A DNA stretch of 64,000 bases from Streptomyces sp. NBC_01232 (GTDB lineage: Bacteria > Actinomycetota > Actinomycetes > Streptomycetales > Streptomycetaceae). The notes beneath the pieces are model-generated. The model saw only the letters and a program-made list of their open reading frames with translations. It had not been told where the DNA came from and did no database searches. Below, in pieces: positions 44,380-54,163 of the stretch. The stretch spans positions 5,323,001 to 5,387,000 of the forward strand of contig NZ_CP108518.1 in NCBI RefSeq assembly GCF_035989885.1, in the 5' to 3' direction. The stretch's first letter is position 1, and every line of letters starts with the position of its first letter. A program made the translations under genes and the position numbers.

Positions 44380-45306
44380 ATGGGAAGGTACGTCGCCCGT
44401 CGCCTCGGGCAGATGGTCATAGTCCTCATCGGCGCGACCATGGTTCTGTTCGCTTGTCTGTTCGTTCTCCCCGGTGATCCCGTGGGCTCGATCGCGGGCA
44501 GCGACAAGGCCCGTGACCCAGCGGTGGTCGCGGAGCTCAAGGCGCGGTACGGGCTCGACAAGTCGCTGCCCGAGCAGTATGTGAACTACGTGGCCAAGGT
44601 CGCGACCGGAGACCTCGGCGAGGACTTCATCCAGCGCCGCGAGGTCTCCGAAATCCTCGCCCCCAAGCTGCAGAACACCGCGAAGCTGGCCCTGCTGGCC
44701 ATCTGCCTCGTGACCGTGTTCGGTATGGGAGTCGGCATCATCGCCGCCCTGTACAGATACAGCATCTTGGACATGGCCACGACATTCTTTACGACCATGG
44801 CCGTCGGATTCCCGACGTTCGTGATCGGCATGCTGCTCATGAAGTATTTCGCCGTGGAACTCCAGTGGTTCCCACAGCTCGGCGGCGACAAGCTCGAAGG
44901 CATGGTCCTTCCCGCGGTCACCCTCGCCATCACCGACATCGCGTTCGTCGCCCGCCTCACCCGCGGCACGATGCTCGAGGTGCTGCGCGCGGACTACGTG
45001 AAGACGGCCGTGGCCAAGGGACTTCCGCAGCGTCGCGTGCTCTTCAAGCACGTGCTGCGCAACTCTTCCATCCCCGTGGTCACCTACCTGGGCATCTCGT
45101 TCGGTGGACTCCTCGGTGGTGCGCTCATCACTGAGGCGATCTTCAACTGGGACGGTGTCGGTCTGGCACTGGTTCAGGCGATTCAGCAGCAGAACAACCC
45201 GATCGTGATCGGGGTCGTGACGTACAGCGTCGCCATCTTCGTCGTCCTCAGCCTCATCGTGGACCTGCTGTACGCGGCCCTCGACCCGCGTATCCGCCTC
45301 AGCTGA
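44380..45306 (+). CDS. Peptide ABC transporter permease (OppB-type), operon 1
   Basis: The 308-residue protein has six membrane segments and the OppB/DppB start MGRYVARRLGQMVIVLIGATMVLF...PGDP. The EAA loop is DYVKTAVAKGLPQRRVLFKHVLRNSSIPVVT, which docks on the ATPases. It forms a heterodimeric channel with the next gene product. Confidence 0.95.
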   Translation: MGRYVARRLGQMVIVLIGATMVLFACLFVLPGDPVGSIAGSDKARDPAVVAELKARYGLDKSLPEQYVNYVAKVATGDLGEDFIQRREVSEILAPKLQNTAKLALLAICLVTVFGMGVGIIAALYRYSILDMATTFFTTMAVGFPTFVIGMLLMKYFAVELQWFPQLGGDKLEGMVLPAVTLAITDIAFVARLTRGTMLEVLRADYVKTAVAKGLPQRRVLFKHVLRNSSIPVVTYLGISFGGLLGGALITEAIFNWDGVGLALVQAIQQQNNPIVIGVVTYSVAIFVVLSLIVDLLYAALDPRIRLS

Positions 45307-45329
45307 CCGCCCCCAAGGAGGATTTCCTC

Positions 45330-46253
45330 ATGTCTGAGCTCGCAACGAGCCCGGCGATCGGGGACGAGAACCCCGTGTCGTCCGCTTCGGCCAAGGCCGA
45401 ACCCGCACCCAAGCAACTGAGCCAGTGGGGCGAGATCCGCCACCGCTACGTCCAGAACAAGCTGGCCGTCGTCGGTCTGGTGATCATCACCCTGCTGTTC
45501 CTGACGGCCGCGTTCGGCGACATGCTCGCCCCGTTCGACCCCGGCGCGCAGGACCTCGAGAACACCCTCGCCTCGCCCAACGGCACCCACTGGATGGGTA
45601 CCGACGCCCTGGGCCGCGACATGTTCTCGCGCCTCATAGCCGGCACCCGCGTCGCCATGTTCGTCGGCCTCGCCTCGATCTTCTTCGCGGTGCTGATCGG
45701 TGTCGCCCTCGGCGCCATCGCCGGTTACTTCGCCGGCTTCGCCGACACCCTGGTCATGCGCATCGCGGACGTCTTCCTCGCGTTCCCGCTGATGATCGGT
45801 GCCATCGTCATCATCCTGGTCACCGGCCGCGGCATCACCCCGGTGATCATCTCGCTCGCGATCTTCTCGTGGGCCACCGTGTCCAGGCTCCTGCGCAGCT
45901 CGATCCTGTCGGTGCGCGAGATGGACTACGTCCACGCCGCCAAGGCCCTCGGCGCGAGCGGCTGGCGGATCGTGCGCACGCACATCCTGCCCAACTCGCT
46001 GACCGCGGTCCTGGTCTACGCGACGTTCAACGTCGGCACCACGATCGTCGGCGTCGCGGCGCTCTCCTTCCTGGGCGCCGGTGTTCCCGTCGACGTCCCG
46101 GAGTGGGGCAACATGCTGGCGGCCGGTCAGGCGTTCATCGGCGTCAATGACTACCTCTGGGTGTTCCCCAGCCTGTTCGTCGTCGTCACCGTGCTCGGCT
46201 TCGCCTTCGTCGGCGACGGCCTGCGTGACGCGCTCGACCCGAAGCTCCGGTAG
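45330..46253 (+). CDS. Peptide ABC transporter permease (OppC-type), operon 1
   Basis: The 307-residue protein has a soluble N-terminus of about 40 residues and six membrane segments. OppC marks are HWMGTDALGRDMFSRLIAGTRVAM and the EAA loop MDYVHAAKALGASGWRIVRTHILPNSLTAVLVYA. AAGGAGG precedes the ATG by about ten bases. It follows OppB after 23 bases. Confidence 0.95.
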   Translation: MSELATSPAIGDENPVSSASAKAEPAPKQLSQWGEIRHRYVQNKLAVVGLVIITLLFLTAAFGDMLAPFDPGAQDLENTLASPNGTHWMGTDALGRDMFSRLIAGTRVAMFVGLASIFFAVLIGVALGAIAGYFAGFADTLVMRIADVFLAFPLMIGAIVIILVTGRGITPVIISLAIFSWATVSRLLRSSILSVREMDYVHAAKALGASGWRIVRTHILPNSLTAVLVYATFNVGTTIVGVAALSFLGAGVPVDVPEWGNMLAAGQAFIGVNDYLWVFPSLFVVVTVLGFAFVGDGLRDALDPKLR

Positions 46254-46262
46254 GGCCGCCCG

Positions 46263-47354
46263 ATGCCCCGAGACAACATCAGCAAGCAGGACGAAGGTGG
46301 CGGCGTGACGACGTCGGAGATTCTCAGCGTTGCGGAGACGGGCGGCGGATCCGCCGTGCCGCTGCTGGAGGTGGACAACCTCCAGGTCGAGTTCAAGACC
46401 CGTGACGGGGTTGCCAAGGCCGTCAACGGCGTGAGCTACAGCGTCAACGCCGGCGAGACCCTCGCCGTGCTCGGCGAGTCCGGCTCCGGCAAGTCCGTCA
46501 CCGCTCAGGCGATCATGGGCATTCTCGACAGCCCGCCCGGACGGGTCGCCGGCGGCGAGGTGCGCTTCCACGGCAAGGACATCCTCAAGATGTCCGACGA
46601 GGAGCGCCGCAAGCTCCGTGGCAACAAGATGGCGATGATCTTCCAGGACGCGCTGTCCTCGCTCAACCCGGTCTACTCGGTGGGCGACCAGCTCGGCGAG
46701 ATGTTCCGGGTCCACCGGGGCATGTCCAAGAAGGACTCGAAGGCCAAGGCCATCGAGCTCATGGAGCGCGTGAAGATCCCCGCCGCCAAGGCGCGCGTGG
46801 GTGACTACCCGCACCAGTTCTCCGGCGGTATGCGCCAGCGCATCATGATCGCCATGGCGCTGGCCCTGGAGCCCGACCTGATCATCGCCGACGAGCCGAC
46901 CACGGCCCTCGACGTGACGGTCCAGGCGCAGGTCATGGACCTGCTCGCGGAGCTCCAGCGCGAGATGAACATGGGCCTGATCCTGATCACCCACGACCTC
47001 GGCGTCGTCGCCGACGTCGCGGACAAGATCGCGGTCATGTACGCGGGCCGGATCGTCGAGACCGCTCCGGTCCACGAGATCTACAAGCGTCCGTCGCACC
47101 CGTACACCCGTGGCCTGCTCGACTCGATCCCGCGCCTGGACCAGAAGGGCCAGGAGCTCTACGCGATCAAGGGCCTGCCGCCCAACCTGCTCCGCATTCC
47201 CACGGGCTGCGCCTTCAGCCCCCGTTGCCCCAAGGCGCAGGACATCTGCCGCACCGAGATCCCGGTGCTGCACCCGGTCACCGAGCAGGACGGCACCGAA
47301 CTGCCGGGCCGCGGCAGCGCGTGCCACTTCTGGAAGGAGCAGATCCATGGCTGA
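46263..47354 (+). CDS. Peptide ABC transporter ATPase (OppD-type), operon 1
   Basis: The 363-residue ATPase has Walker A GESGSGKS, a Q-loop in [11 protein letters not shown], signature FSGGMRQR, Walker B LIIADEP and the switch HD. A C-terminal oligopeptide-transporter extension carries clustered cysteines (GCAFSPRCPKAQDIC and SACHFW), which in related OppD proteins hold an iron-sulfur cluster. ATG 46263 is nine bases past the OppC stop; GTG 46305 is an alternative. It overlaps the next gene by eight bases. Confidence 0.95.
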   Translation: MPRDNISKQDEGGGVTTSEILSVAETGGGSAVPLLEVDNLQVEFKTRDGVAKAVNGVSYSVNAGETLAVLGESGSGKSVTAQAIMGILDSPPGRVAGGEVRFHGKDILKMSDEERRKLRGNKMAMIFQDALSSLNPVYSVGDQLGEMFRVHRGMSKKDSKAKAIELMERVKIPAAKARVGDYPHQFSGGMRQRIMIAMALALEPDLIIADEPTTALDVTVQAQVMDLLAELQREMNMGLILITHDLGVVADVADKIAVMYAGRIVETAPVHEIYKRPSHPYTRGLLDSIPRLDQKGQELYAIKGLPPNLLRIPTGCAFSPRCPKAQDICRTEIPVLHPVTEQDGTELPGRGSACHFWKEQIHG

Positions 47355-48399
47355 GCTCACCAAGAACGCCACCGAGCGCGAGCCGATCCTCCAGGTCCGT
47401 AACCTGGTCAAGCACTTCCCGCTGACCCAGGGAATCCTGTTCAAGAAGCAGGTCGGCGCGGTCAAGGCGGTCGACGGGATCTCCTTCGACCTCTACCAGG
47501 GCGAGACCCTCGGCATCGTGGGCGAGTCCGGCTGTGGCAAGTCCACGGTCGCCAAGCTCCTGATGAACCTGGAGCGGGCGACCGCCGGCGAGGTCTTCTA
47601 CAAGGGCCAGGACATCAGCAAGCTGTCCGGCCGCGCCCTGAAGGCCGTCCGCCGCAACATCCAGATGGTCTTCCAGGACCCGTACACGTCGCTGAACCCG
47701 CGCATGACGGTCGGCGACATCATCGGGGAGCCCTACGAGATCCACCCCGAGGTGGCTCCCAAGGGCAACCGCCGGCAGAAGGTCCAGGAGCTCCTGGACG
47801 TCGTCGGTCTGAACCCGGAGTACATCAACCGCTACCCGCACCAGTTCTCCGGCGGCCAGCGCCAGCGCATCGGCATCGCCCGAGGCCTCGCCCTGCAGCC
47901 CGAGATCATCATCTGCGACGAGCCGGTCTCCGCGCTCGACGTGTCGGTGCAGGCCCAGGTCATCAACCTGATGGAGAAGCTGCAGGACGAGTTCAACCTC
48001 TCCTACCTCTTCATCGCGCACGACCTCTCGATCGTCCGGCACATCTCGGACCGCGTGGGCGTCATGTACCTGGGCAAGATGGCCGAGATCGGCTCCGACG
48101 CCGAGATCTACGAGCACCCGACCCACCCGTACACCCAGGCGCTGCTCTCCGCCGTCCCGGTCCCGGACCCGGACGCGCGCGAGGGCCGCGAGCGGATCAT
48201 CCTCACCGGTGACGTCCCGTCCCCGGCCAACCCGCCGTCGGGCTGCCGCTTCCGCACCCGTTGCTGGAAGGCCCAGGACAAGTGCTCCACCGAGGAGCCG
48301 CTGCTGGCGGTCCCGGAGCGCTTCAAGGGCCTGAACACCCTGGCCGCGCACGACTCGGCCTGCCACTTCGCCGAGGAGAAGGCCATCCTGGCCGTCTGA
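47347..48399 (+). CDS. Peptide ABC transporter ATPase (OppF-type), operon 1
   Basis: The 350-residue ATPase has Walker [10 protein letters not shown], signature FSGGQRQR, Walker B IIICDEP and the OppF-specific [23 protein letters not shown]. The C-terminal cysteine cluster ([20 protein letters not shown]) is present. Within it, 47797-47882 is identical, base for base, to 54579-54664 in the second operon's last gene. AAGGAG lies within the preceding gene. Confidence 0.95.
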   Translation: MAELTKNATEREPILQVRNLVKHFPLTQGILFKKQVGAVKAVDGISFDLYQGETLGIVGESGCGKSTVAKLLMNLERATAGEVFYKGQDISKLSGRALKAVRRNIQMVFQDPYTSLNPRMTVGDIIGEPYEIHPEVAPKGNRRQKVQELLDVVGLNPEYINRYPHQFSGGQRQRIGIARGLALQPEIIICDEPVSALDVSVQAQVINLMEKLQDEFNLSYLFIAHDLSIVRHISDRVGVMYLGKMAEIGSDAEIYEHPTHPYTQALLSAVPVPDPDAREGRERIILTGDVPSPANPPSGCRFRTRCWKAQDKCSTEEPLLAVPERFKGLNTLAAHDSACHFAEEKAILAV

Positions 48400-48416
48400 C
48401 CGACGCGTTGCCTGTG

Positions 48417-48460
48417 AACGGCTGGTCCCCGGTGCCCCACGGCGCCGGGGACCAGCCGTT
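48417..48460 (+). terminator. Terminator after Opp operon 1
   Basis: AACGGCTGGTCCCCGG (48417-48432) pairs perfectly with CCGGGGACCAGCCGTT (48445-48460). Confidence 0.9.
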
Positions 48461-48531
48461 TGTGCCGGTGGCCGGCCCGCCCGCGGGGAAACCGGTTGCG
48501 GCCCCGGGAGCCGGCGCCGGAAAGTGGCGGC

Positions 48532-49458
48532 ATGACCCTCACCGTACGGCCCGCCGGGCCCGGGGACGCGTCCGACATCTGCGCCCTGCTCAATGCCGTC
48601 GACATGATCGAGATCGGCCGCCCGGAGACCGATCTGGGCACCGTCGAGTCCGACCTCAACGCCCCTGACGTGGACCTCGCCACCGATTCCTGGCTGGCCC
48701 TCCAGGACGGCCGGCTCGTCGCCTACGCCCTCGTCTGGGCCGACTCCGGTCCGGGCCGCGTCGACGGGGACCACTACGTGCTGCCCGGCCACGACGAGGC
48801 CGCCGGCCTCCTGCTGGAGCGCATGGAGACCCGCGCCCGGGAACTGGCCGCCGGCCCCGGCGTCCTGCGACTGCAGCTCAACGTCAGGCCCACCCTCGAC
48901 CTGTCCCTCCTGCGCGGCCGCGGCTACCGCACGATCCGCCGCTACCAGGTCATGACGCGCTCCCTCTCCCCGGCCGCCGATCCCGCCCCGGCCCCGCCGG
49001 CCGGACTCACCCTGCGCAACTGCGCCGGCGACGAGGCCGACCGCCACCGGGCCCACGCCCTCATCGAGCGGACCTTCGCCGAGCACTTCGGCCACGTGGA
49101 CCGCCCGTACGAGACCTGGCTGGACCACATGGACGGCCGCAAGCTCGACTGGTCGCTGGTGTGGATCGCGAGCCTGCCCGGCCACGGGGACGCGGCCGTT
49201 CTGCTCACCCGGGACGACCGTACGAGCATGGCCTGGGTCGGACACATCGGCGTGGCGAAGGAGGTGCGCGGCCGCGGGATCGGCGGTTTCCTTCTGCGGC
49301 ACTGCTTCGCCGTCTACGCCGGGCGCGGCCGGGACACCGTGGGCCTGGGCGTCGACACCCACAACGCGACGGGCGCGCTCGCGCTGTACGAGGCGCACGG
49401 CATGGGCCTGCACTACGCCGTCGACTCCTGGGAGCTGCCTTTGCACCCCCAGGGGTGA
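48532..49458 (+). CDS. Two-domain GNAT N-acetyltransferase
   Basis: The 308-residue protein carries an N-terminal degenerate GNAT half (LTVRPAGPGDASDICALLNAVD...YRTIRRYQVMTR) and a C-terminal GNAT half (LTLRNCAGDEADRHRAHALIERTF) with the acetyl-CoA loop VAKEVRGRGIGGFLLRH and NATGALALYEAHGM. The substrate is unknown. It stands alone between the two Opp operons and has no terminator of its own visible. Confidence 0.85.
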   Translation: MTLTVRPAGPGDASDICALLNAVDMIEIGRPETDLGTVESDLNAPDVDLATDSWLALQDGRLVAYALVWADSGPGRVDGDHYVLPGHDEAAGLLLERMETRARELAAGPGVLRLQLNVRPTLDLSLLRGRGYRTIRRYQVMTRSLSPAADPAPAPPAGLTLRNCAGDEADRHRAHALIERTFAEHFGHVDRPYETWLDHMDGRKLDWSLVWIASLPGHGDAAVLLTRDDRTSMAWVGHIGVAKEVRGRGIGGFLLRHCFAVYAGRGRDTVGLGVDTHNATGALALYEAHGMGLHYAVDSWELPLHPQG

Positions 49459-49565
49459 CAGGCGCGTGACGCGCGGGTGCAATCGGTCCAACCATGAGTG
49501 CACGGGACCCCACATAGGGTGACATTGGCCCCTAAGCGAGTCTTGGGATCCCTAGGAGGCACTCC

Positions 49566-51197
49566 ATGCGCGGAGCCACCCACGCCCAGTGGGCCGCATG
49601 TGCGGTGGCCGTCGCCCTCGCGGCGACGGCCTGCGGCGGTGGAAGCGACAGCGGCGGAGGCGGTGGCGAGGCGGGCATCGTCAGTTCCTCGTGGGGTGAC
49701 CCGCAGAACCCGCTGGAGCCGGCCAACACCAACGAGGTGCAGGGCGGCAAGGTGCTCGACATGCTCTTCCGGGGCCTCAAGCGCTACGACCCGAAGACGG
49801 GCGAGGCCCTCGACATGGTCGCCGAGAAAATCGATACGACGGACAGTCAGAACTTCACGATCACGCTGAAGGACGGCTGGAAGTTCAGCAACGACGAGCC
49901 GGTCACCTCGCAGTCCTTCGTGGACGCCTGGAACTACGGCGCGGACGTGCGCAACAAGCAGAACAACTCGCCGTTCTTCTCCGACATCGTCGGCTACGAG
50001 GACGTCCACCCCGCCTCCGGCGAGCCCAAGGCCAAGACGATGTCCGGGCTGGTGGTCAAGGACGCCAAGACCTTCACGGTCGCCCTGAAGAACAAGTTCT
50101 CCACCTGGCCCGAGACCCTGGGCTACCAGGCCTTCTCCCCGCTGCCCAAGGCCTTCTTCACCGACCACGCCGGCTGGCTGAACAAGCCGGTCGGCAACGG
50201 CCCGTACACGGTGGACTCGTACACCAAGGGCACCGGCATGAAGCTGCGCAAGTGGGACACCTACCCCGGTCCGGACAAGGCGCAGAACGGCGGTGTGGAC
50301 CTGAAGGTCTACACCGACAACAACACCGCCTACACCGATCTGATCTCGGGCAACCTCGATCTCGTCGACGACGTGCCCGCGCAGCAGCTGAAGAACGTCA
50401 AGAACGACCTGGGCGACCGGTACATCAACCAGCCGGCCCTCATCATCCAGACCCTCACCTTCCCGCTGTACGACCCGCAGTGGAGCAAGGCGGGGATGGA
50501 GAACGTCCGCCGCGGCATCTCGATGGCGATCAACCGCGACGAGATCACCAAGCAGATCTTCCGCGAGACCCGCACTCCGGCCAAGGACTGGACCTCACCG
50601 GCCCTCGGTGAGAAGGGCGGCTTCTCCTCCACGGTCTGCGGCGACGCCTGCGTCTACGACCCCGCGGCGGCCAAGAAGCTCATCACGGACGCCGGCGGGC
50701 TCCCCGGCGGCAAGGTCACGCTGACCTCCAACGTGGACACCGGCTCGCACCGCGACTGGATGGACGCCGTCTGCAACAGCATCAACAACGCGCTGGGCGA
50801 GGGCCCGGTCTGCACGGTCAACCCCGTCGGCACCTTCGCCGACTTCCGCAACCAGCAGAGCAGCTTCAAGCTGACCGGCCCGTTCCGCTCCGGCTGGCAG
50901 GCCGACTACCCGCTGATCCAGAACTTCCTCCAGCCCCTCTACTACACCGGCGCCTCCTCCAACTACGGGAAGTTCAGCAACGCGGACTTCGACAAGCTCG
51001 TCGACGAGGCCAACCAGGAGAGCGATCAGGCCGCGGCCGTCGCGAAGTTCCAGGACGCCGAGAAGATCCTCGCCGCGCAGATGCCCTCCATCCCGCTCTG
51101 GTACCAGAACGGCAGCGCGGGCTACGCCGAGCGGCTCTCGGACGTGGCGCTCAACCAGTTCAGCGTCCCCGTGTACGACCAGATCAAGGTCAACTGA
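49566..51197 (+). CDS. Oligopeptide-binding lipoprotein, Opp/BldK operon 2
   Basis: The 543-residue protein has a lipobox LAATAC (lipid on C23) and a Gly/Ser linker. The family-5 fold shows IVSSSWGDPQNPLEPANTNEVQGGKVLDMLFRGLKRYDP, NFTITLKDGWKFSNDEPVTSQSFVDAWNYG and PSIPLWYQNGSAGYAERLS. It shares the signal start MRGA with its operon-1 counterpart but the binding domains have diverged, so a different peptide range is likely. CTAGGAGG at 49551-49558 is the ribosome site. Confidence 0.92.
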   Translation: MRGATHAQWAACAVAVALAATACGGGSDSGGGGGEAGIVSSSWGDPQNPLEPANTNEVQGGKVLDMLFRGLKRYDPKTGEALDMVAEKIDTTDSQNFTITLKDGWKFSNDEPVTSQSFVDAWNYGADVRNKQNNSPFFSDIVGYEDVHPASGEPKAKTMSGLVVKDAKTFTVALKNKFSTWPETLGYQAFSPLPKAFFTDHAGWLNKPVGNGPYTVDSYTKGTGMKLRKWDTYPGPDKAQNGGVDLKVYTDNNTAYTDLISGNLDLVDDVPAQQLKNVKNDLGDRYINQPALIIQTLTFPLYDPQWSKAGMENVRRGISMAINRDEITKQIFRETRTPAKDWTSPALGEKGGFSSTVCGDACVYDPAAAKKLITDAGGLPGGKVTLTSNVDTGSHRDWMDAVCNSINNALGEGPVCTVNPVGTFADFRNQQSSFKLTGPFRSGWQADYPLIQNFLQPLYYTGASSNYGKFSNADFDKLVDEANQESDQAAAVAKFQDAEKILAAQMPSIPLWYQNGSAGYAERLSDVALNQFSVPVYDQIKVN

Positions 51198-51228
51198 CCG
51201 ACGTTTCGGATCGATCCTGGAGCAGTCC

Positions 51229-52152
51229 ATGGGACGTTATGTGATCCGGCGGCTGCTCCAGATGATCCCGGTGTTCATCGGCAGCACGTTCCTGATCTTC
51301 TTCATGGTGTACGCGCTCGGTGATCCGGTCGCGGCCCTGTTCGGCGACAAGGCACCCGACCCGGCCACCGCCGCGCGCATCCGCAAGGACCTCTATCTCG
51401 ACCAGCCGCTGTGGAAGCAGTACCTCCACTACATGGGCCAGATCTTCCAGGGCGACTTCGGCACGGCCTTCAACGGCCAGCCCGTCACCGAGCTGATGGC
51501 CAGCGCCTTCCCCGTCACCCTGCGCCTGACCATCGTCGCGATCTTCTTCGAGATCGTCATCGGCATCACCCTCGGCGTGATCAGCGGTCTGCGCCGCGGC
51601 AGGTCCGTCGACACCACCGTGCTGGTGCTCACCCTCGTCGTCATCTCCGTGCCGACGTTCGTGACGGGCTATCTGCTCCAGTACCTCTTCGGCGTCAAAT
51701 GGGGCTGGGTGCGGCCCACCGTCTCCCCGGACGCCCCCTTCGGCGAGCTGATCCTGCCCGGCATCGTGCTCGCGCTGGTCTCCCTCGCCTACGTCACCCG
51801 GCTCTCCCGCACCTCCATCGCCGAGAACGTCAAGGCCGACTACGTGCGCACCGCCGTCGCCAAGGGTCTGCCGCGCCGCCGGGTCGTCACCCGCCACCTG
51901 CTGCGCAACTCGCTCATCCCCGTCGTCACCTTCATCGGCACCGACATCGGCGCCCTGATGGGCGGAGCCATCGTCACCGAGCGGATCTTCAACATCCACG
52001 GCGTCGGATACCAGCTCTACCAGGGCATCCTGCGCAACAACTCCCCGACGGTCGTGGGCTTCGTGACCATCCTCGTCATCGTCTTCCTGCTGGCGAACCT
52101 GCTCGTCGACCTGCTCTACGCGGTCCTGGACCCGAGGATCCGTTATGCCTGA
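51229..52152 (+). CDS. Peptide ABC transporter permease (OppB-type), operon 2
   Basis: The 307-residue protein has the MGRYVIRRLLQMIPVFIGSTFLIFFMVYALGDPV start and the EAA loop DYVRTAVAKGLPRRRVVTRHLLRNSLIPVVTFIG. Only 31 bases separate it from the binding-protein gene and there is no intervening hairpin, unlike operon 1. It overlaps the next gene by eight bases. Confidence 0.95.
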   Translation: MGRYVIRRLLQMIPVFIGSTFLIFFMVYALGDPVAALFGDKAPDPATAARIRKDLYLDQPLWKQYLHYMGQIFQGDFGTAFNGQPVTELMASAFPVTLRLTIVAIFFEIVIGITLGVISGLRRGRSVDTTVLVLTLVVISVPTFVTGYLLQYLFGVKWGWVRPTVSPDAPFGELILPGIVLALVSLAYVTRLSRTSIAENVKADYVRTAVAKGLPRRRVVTRHLLRNSLIPVVTFIGTDIGALMGGAIVTERIFNIHGVGYQLYQGILRNNSPTVVGFVTILVIVFLLANLLVDLLYAVLDPRIRYA

Positions 52153-53167
52153 CCCCGAGCGCCCCGAAGGGCCCGGCGGCTACGACCCCGTCGGTCCCCG
52201 CCCGCACGAGGCGGTCTCCCCGACCGGGCAGGGCGGCCCCATGGATCTCGCGCTGGAGGAGGCCGAGAGCCTGGAGGGCATCGAGAAGACCGGCCCCCGG
52301 GGCGGGACCGGCCCCGGCGAGAAGCCCCGCTCCCTGTGGTCCGACGCCTGGCACCAGCTGCGCCGCAACCCCGTCTTCGTCATCTCCTCGCTCATGATCC
52401 TCTTCCTCGTGATCATCTCGATCTGGCCGCAGCTCATCGCGAGCGGCGACCCGCTGCAGTGCGACCTGTCCAAGTCGCAGCAGGGCTCCTCCCCGGGCCA
52501 CCCCTTCGGCTACGACACCCAGGGCTGCGACGTGTACACCCGTACCGTCTACGGGGCCCGCGCCTCCATCACCGTGGGCGTCTGCGCCACCCTCGGCGCG
52601 GCCCTGCTCGGCTCGGTGCTCGGCGGGCTCGCCGGGTTCTTCGGCGGCTGGGGCGACGCGCTGCTGTCCCGGGTCGCGGACATCTTCTTCGGCATCCCCG
52701 TCGTCCTCGGCGGCCTGGTCTTCCTGTCCGTGGTCACCAGCACCACCGTCTGGCCGGTCGTCGGCTTCATCGTGCTCCTCGGCTGGCCGCAGATCGCCCG
52801 CATCGGCCGCGGCTCCGTCATCACCGCCAAGCAGAACGACTACGTCCAGGCCGCCCGGGCCCTCGGCGCCGGCAACGGCCGGATGATGCTCCGGCACGTG
52901 GCGCCCAACGCCGTCGCCCCGGTCATCGTCGTCGCGACCATCGCGCTCGGCACCTACATCGCCCTGGAGGCCACCCTGTCCTTCCTCGGCGTCGGCCTGC
53001 GCCCGCCCACCGTGTCCTGGGGCATCGACATCTCCAACGCGGCCTCGCAGATCCGCAACGCCCCGCACATGCTGCTCTGGCCGGCCGGCGCGCTGAGCCT
53101 GACCGTGCTCGCCTTCATCATGCTCGGCGACGCGGTGCGCGACGCCCTCGACCCCAAGCTGCGCTGA
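52145..53167 (+). CDS. Peptide ABC transporter permease (OppC-type), operon 2
   Basis: The 340-residue protein has a cytoplasmic N-terminus of about 75 residues, longer than in operon 1, six membrane segments, GHPFGYDTQGCDVYTRTVYGARASI and the EAA loop NDYVQAARALGAGNGRMMLRHVAPNAVAPVIVVA. A periplasmic loop near residues 100-125 is also extended. It overlaps OppB by eight bases. Confidence 0.95.
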   Translation: MPDPERPEGPGGYDPVGPRPHEAVSPTGQGGPMDLALEEAESLEGIEKTGPRGGTGPGEKPRSLWSDAWHQLRRNPVFVISSLMILFLVIISIWPQLIASGDPLQCDLSKSQQGSSPGHPFGYDTQGCDVYTRTVYGARASITVGVCATLGAALLGSVLGGLAGFFGGWGDALLSRVADIFFGIPVVLGGLVFLSVVTSTTVWPVVGFIVLLGWPQIARIGRGSVITAKQNDYVQAARALGAGNGRMMLRHVAPNAVAPVIVVATIALGTYIALEATLSFLGVGLRPPTVSWGIDISNAASQIRNAPHMLLWPAGALSLTVLAFIMLGDAVRDALDPKLR

Positions 53168-53179
53168 GGAGCCCCGCAC

Positions 53180-54163
53180 ATGCTGCTCGAAGTCCGCGAC
53201 CTGCACGTGGAATTCAAGACGCGCGACGGAGTCGCCAAGGCCGTCAACGGCGTCAACTACTCGGTGGCCGAGGGCGAGACGCTCGCCGTGCTCGGCGAGT
53301 CCGGCTCCGGCAAGTCGGTGACCGCCCAGGCCGTGATGGGCATCCTCGACATGCCGCCGGGCCGCATCGCGGGCGGCGAGATCCTCTTCAAGGGCAAGGA
53401 CCTCCTCAAGATGAAGGAGGAGGAGCGCCGGAAGATCCGCGGCGCCGAGATGGCGATGATCTTCCAGGACGCGCTCTCCTCCCTGAACCCGGTCCTGAGC
53501 GTGGGTGCGCAGCTCGGCGAGATGTACGAGGTCCACCGCGGGACGTCCCGCAAGGACGCCAAGCGCAAGGCCGTCGAGCTGATGGACCGGGTGAAGATCC
53601 CGGCGGCGAAGGAGCGGGTGGGGGACTACCCGCACCAGTTCTCGGGCGGCATGCGCCAGCGCATCATGATCGCCATGGCACTGGCCCTGGAGCCCTCGCT
53701 GATCATCGCGGACGAGCCGACGACGGCCCTGGACGTCACCGTCCAGGCCCAGGTGATGGACCTGCTGGCCGAGCTGCAGCGCGAGCTGAACATGGGCCTC
53801 ATCCTGATCACCCACGACCTGGGCGTGGTCGCCGATGTCGCCGACAAGATCGCGGTCATGTACGCGGGCCGGATCGTCGAGGCGGCCCCCGTCCACGAGA
53901 TCTACAAGGCGCCCGCGCACCCGTACACGCGCGGCCTCCTGGACTCCATCCCGCGCCTGGACCAGAAGGGCCAGGAGCTGTACGCCATCAAGGGCCTGCC
54001 GCCGAACCTGGTGGCCATCCCGCCCGGCTGCGCCTTCAACCCGCGCTGTCCGATGGCGCAGGCGGTGTGCCGCACCGACGTCCCCCCGCTGTACCGGGTG
54101 ACCGAGTCCCCGGTGGAGCGGACCAGCGCCTGCCACTTCTGGAAGGAGTGCCTCCATGGCTGA
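53180..54163 (+). CDS. Peptide ABC transporter ATPase (OppD-type), operon 2
   Basis: The 327-residue ATPase has Walker A GESGSGKS, signature FSGGMRQR, Walker B LIIADEP and a C-terminal cysteine extension ([21 protein letters not shown]). It lacks the operon-1 protein's 36-residue N-terminal leader and starts directly at [11 protein letters not shown]. Overlaps the next gene by eight bases. Confidence 0.95.
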   Translation: MLLEVRDLHVEFKTRDGVAKAVNGVNYSVAEGETLAVLGESGSGKSVTAQAVMGILDMPPGRIAGGEILFKGKDLLKMKEEERRKIRGAEMAMIFQDALSSLNPVLSVGAQLGEMYEVHRGTSRKDAKRKAVELMDRVKIPAAKERVGDYPHQFSGGMRQRIMIAMALALEPSLIIADEPTTALDVTVQAQVMDLLAELQRELNMGLILITHDLGVVADVADKIAVMYAGRIVEAAPVHEIYKAPAHPYTRGLLDSIPRLDQKGQELYAIKGLPPNLVAIPPGCAFNPRCPMAQAVCRTDVPPLYRVTESPVERTSACHFWKECLHG

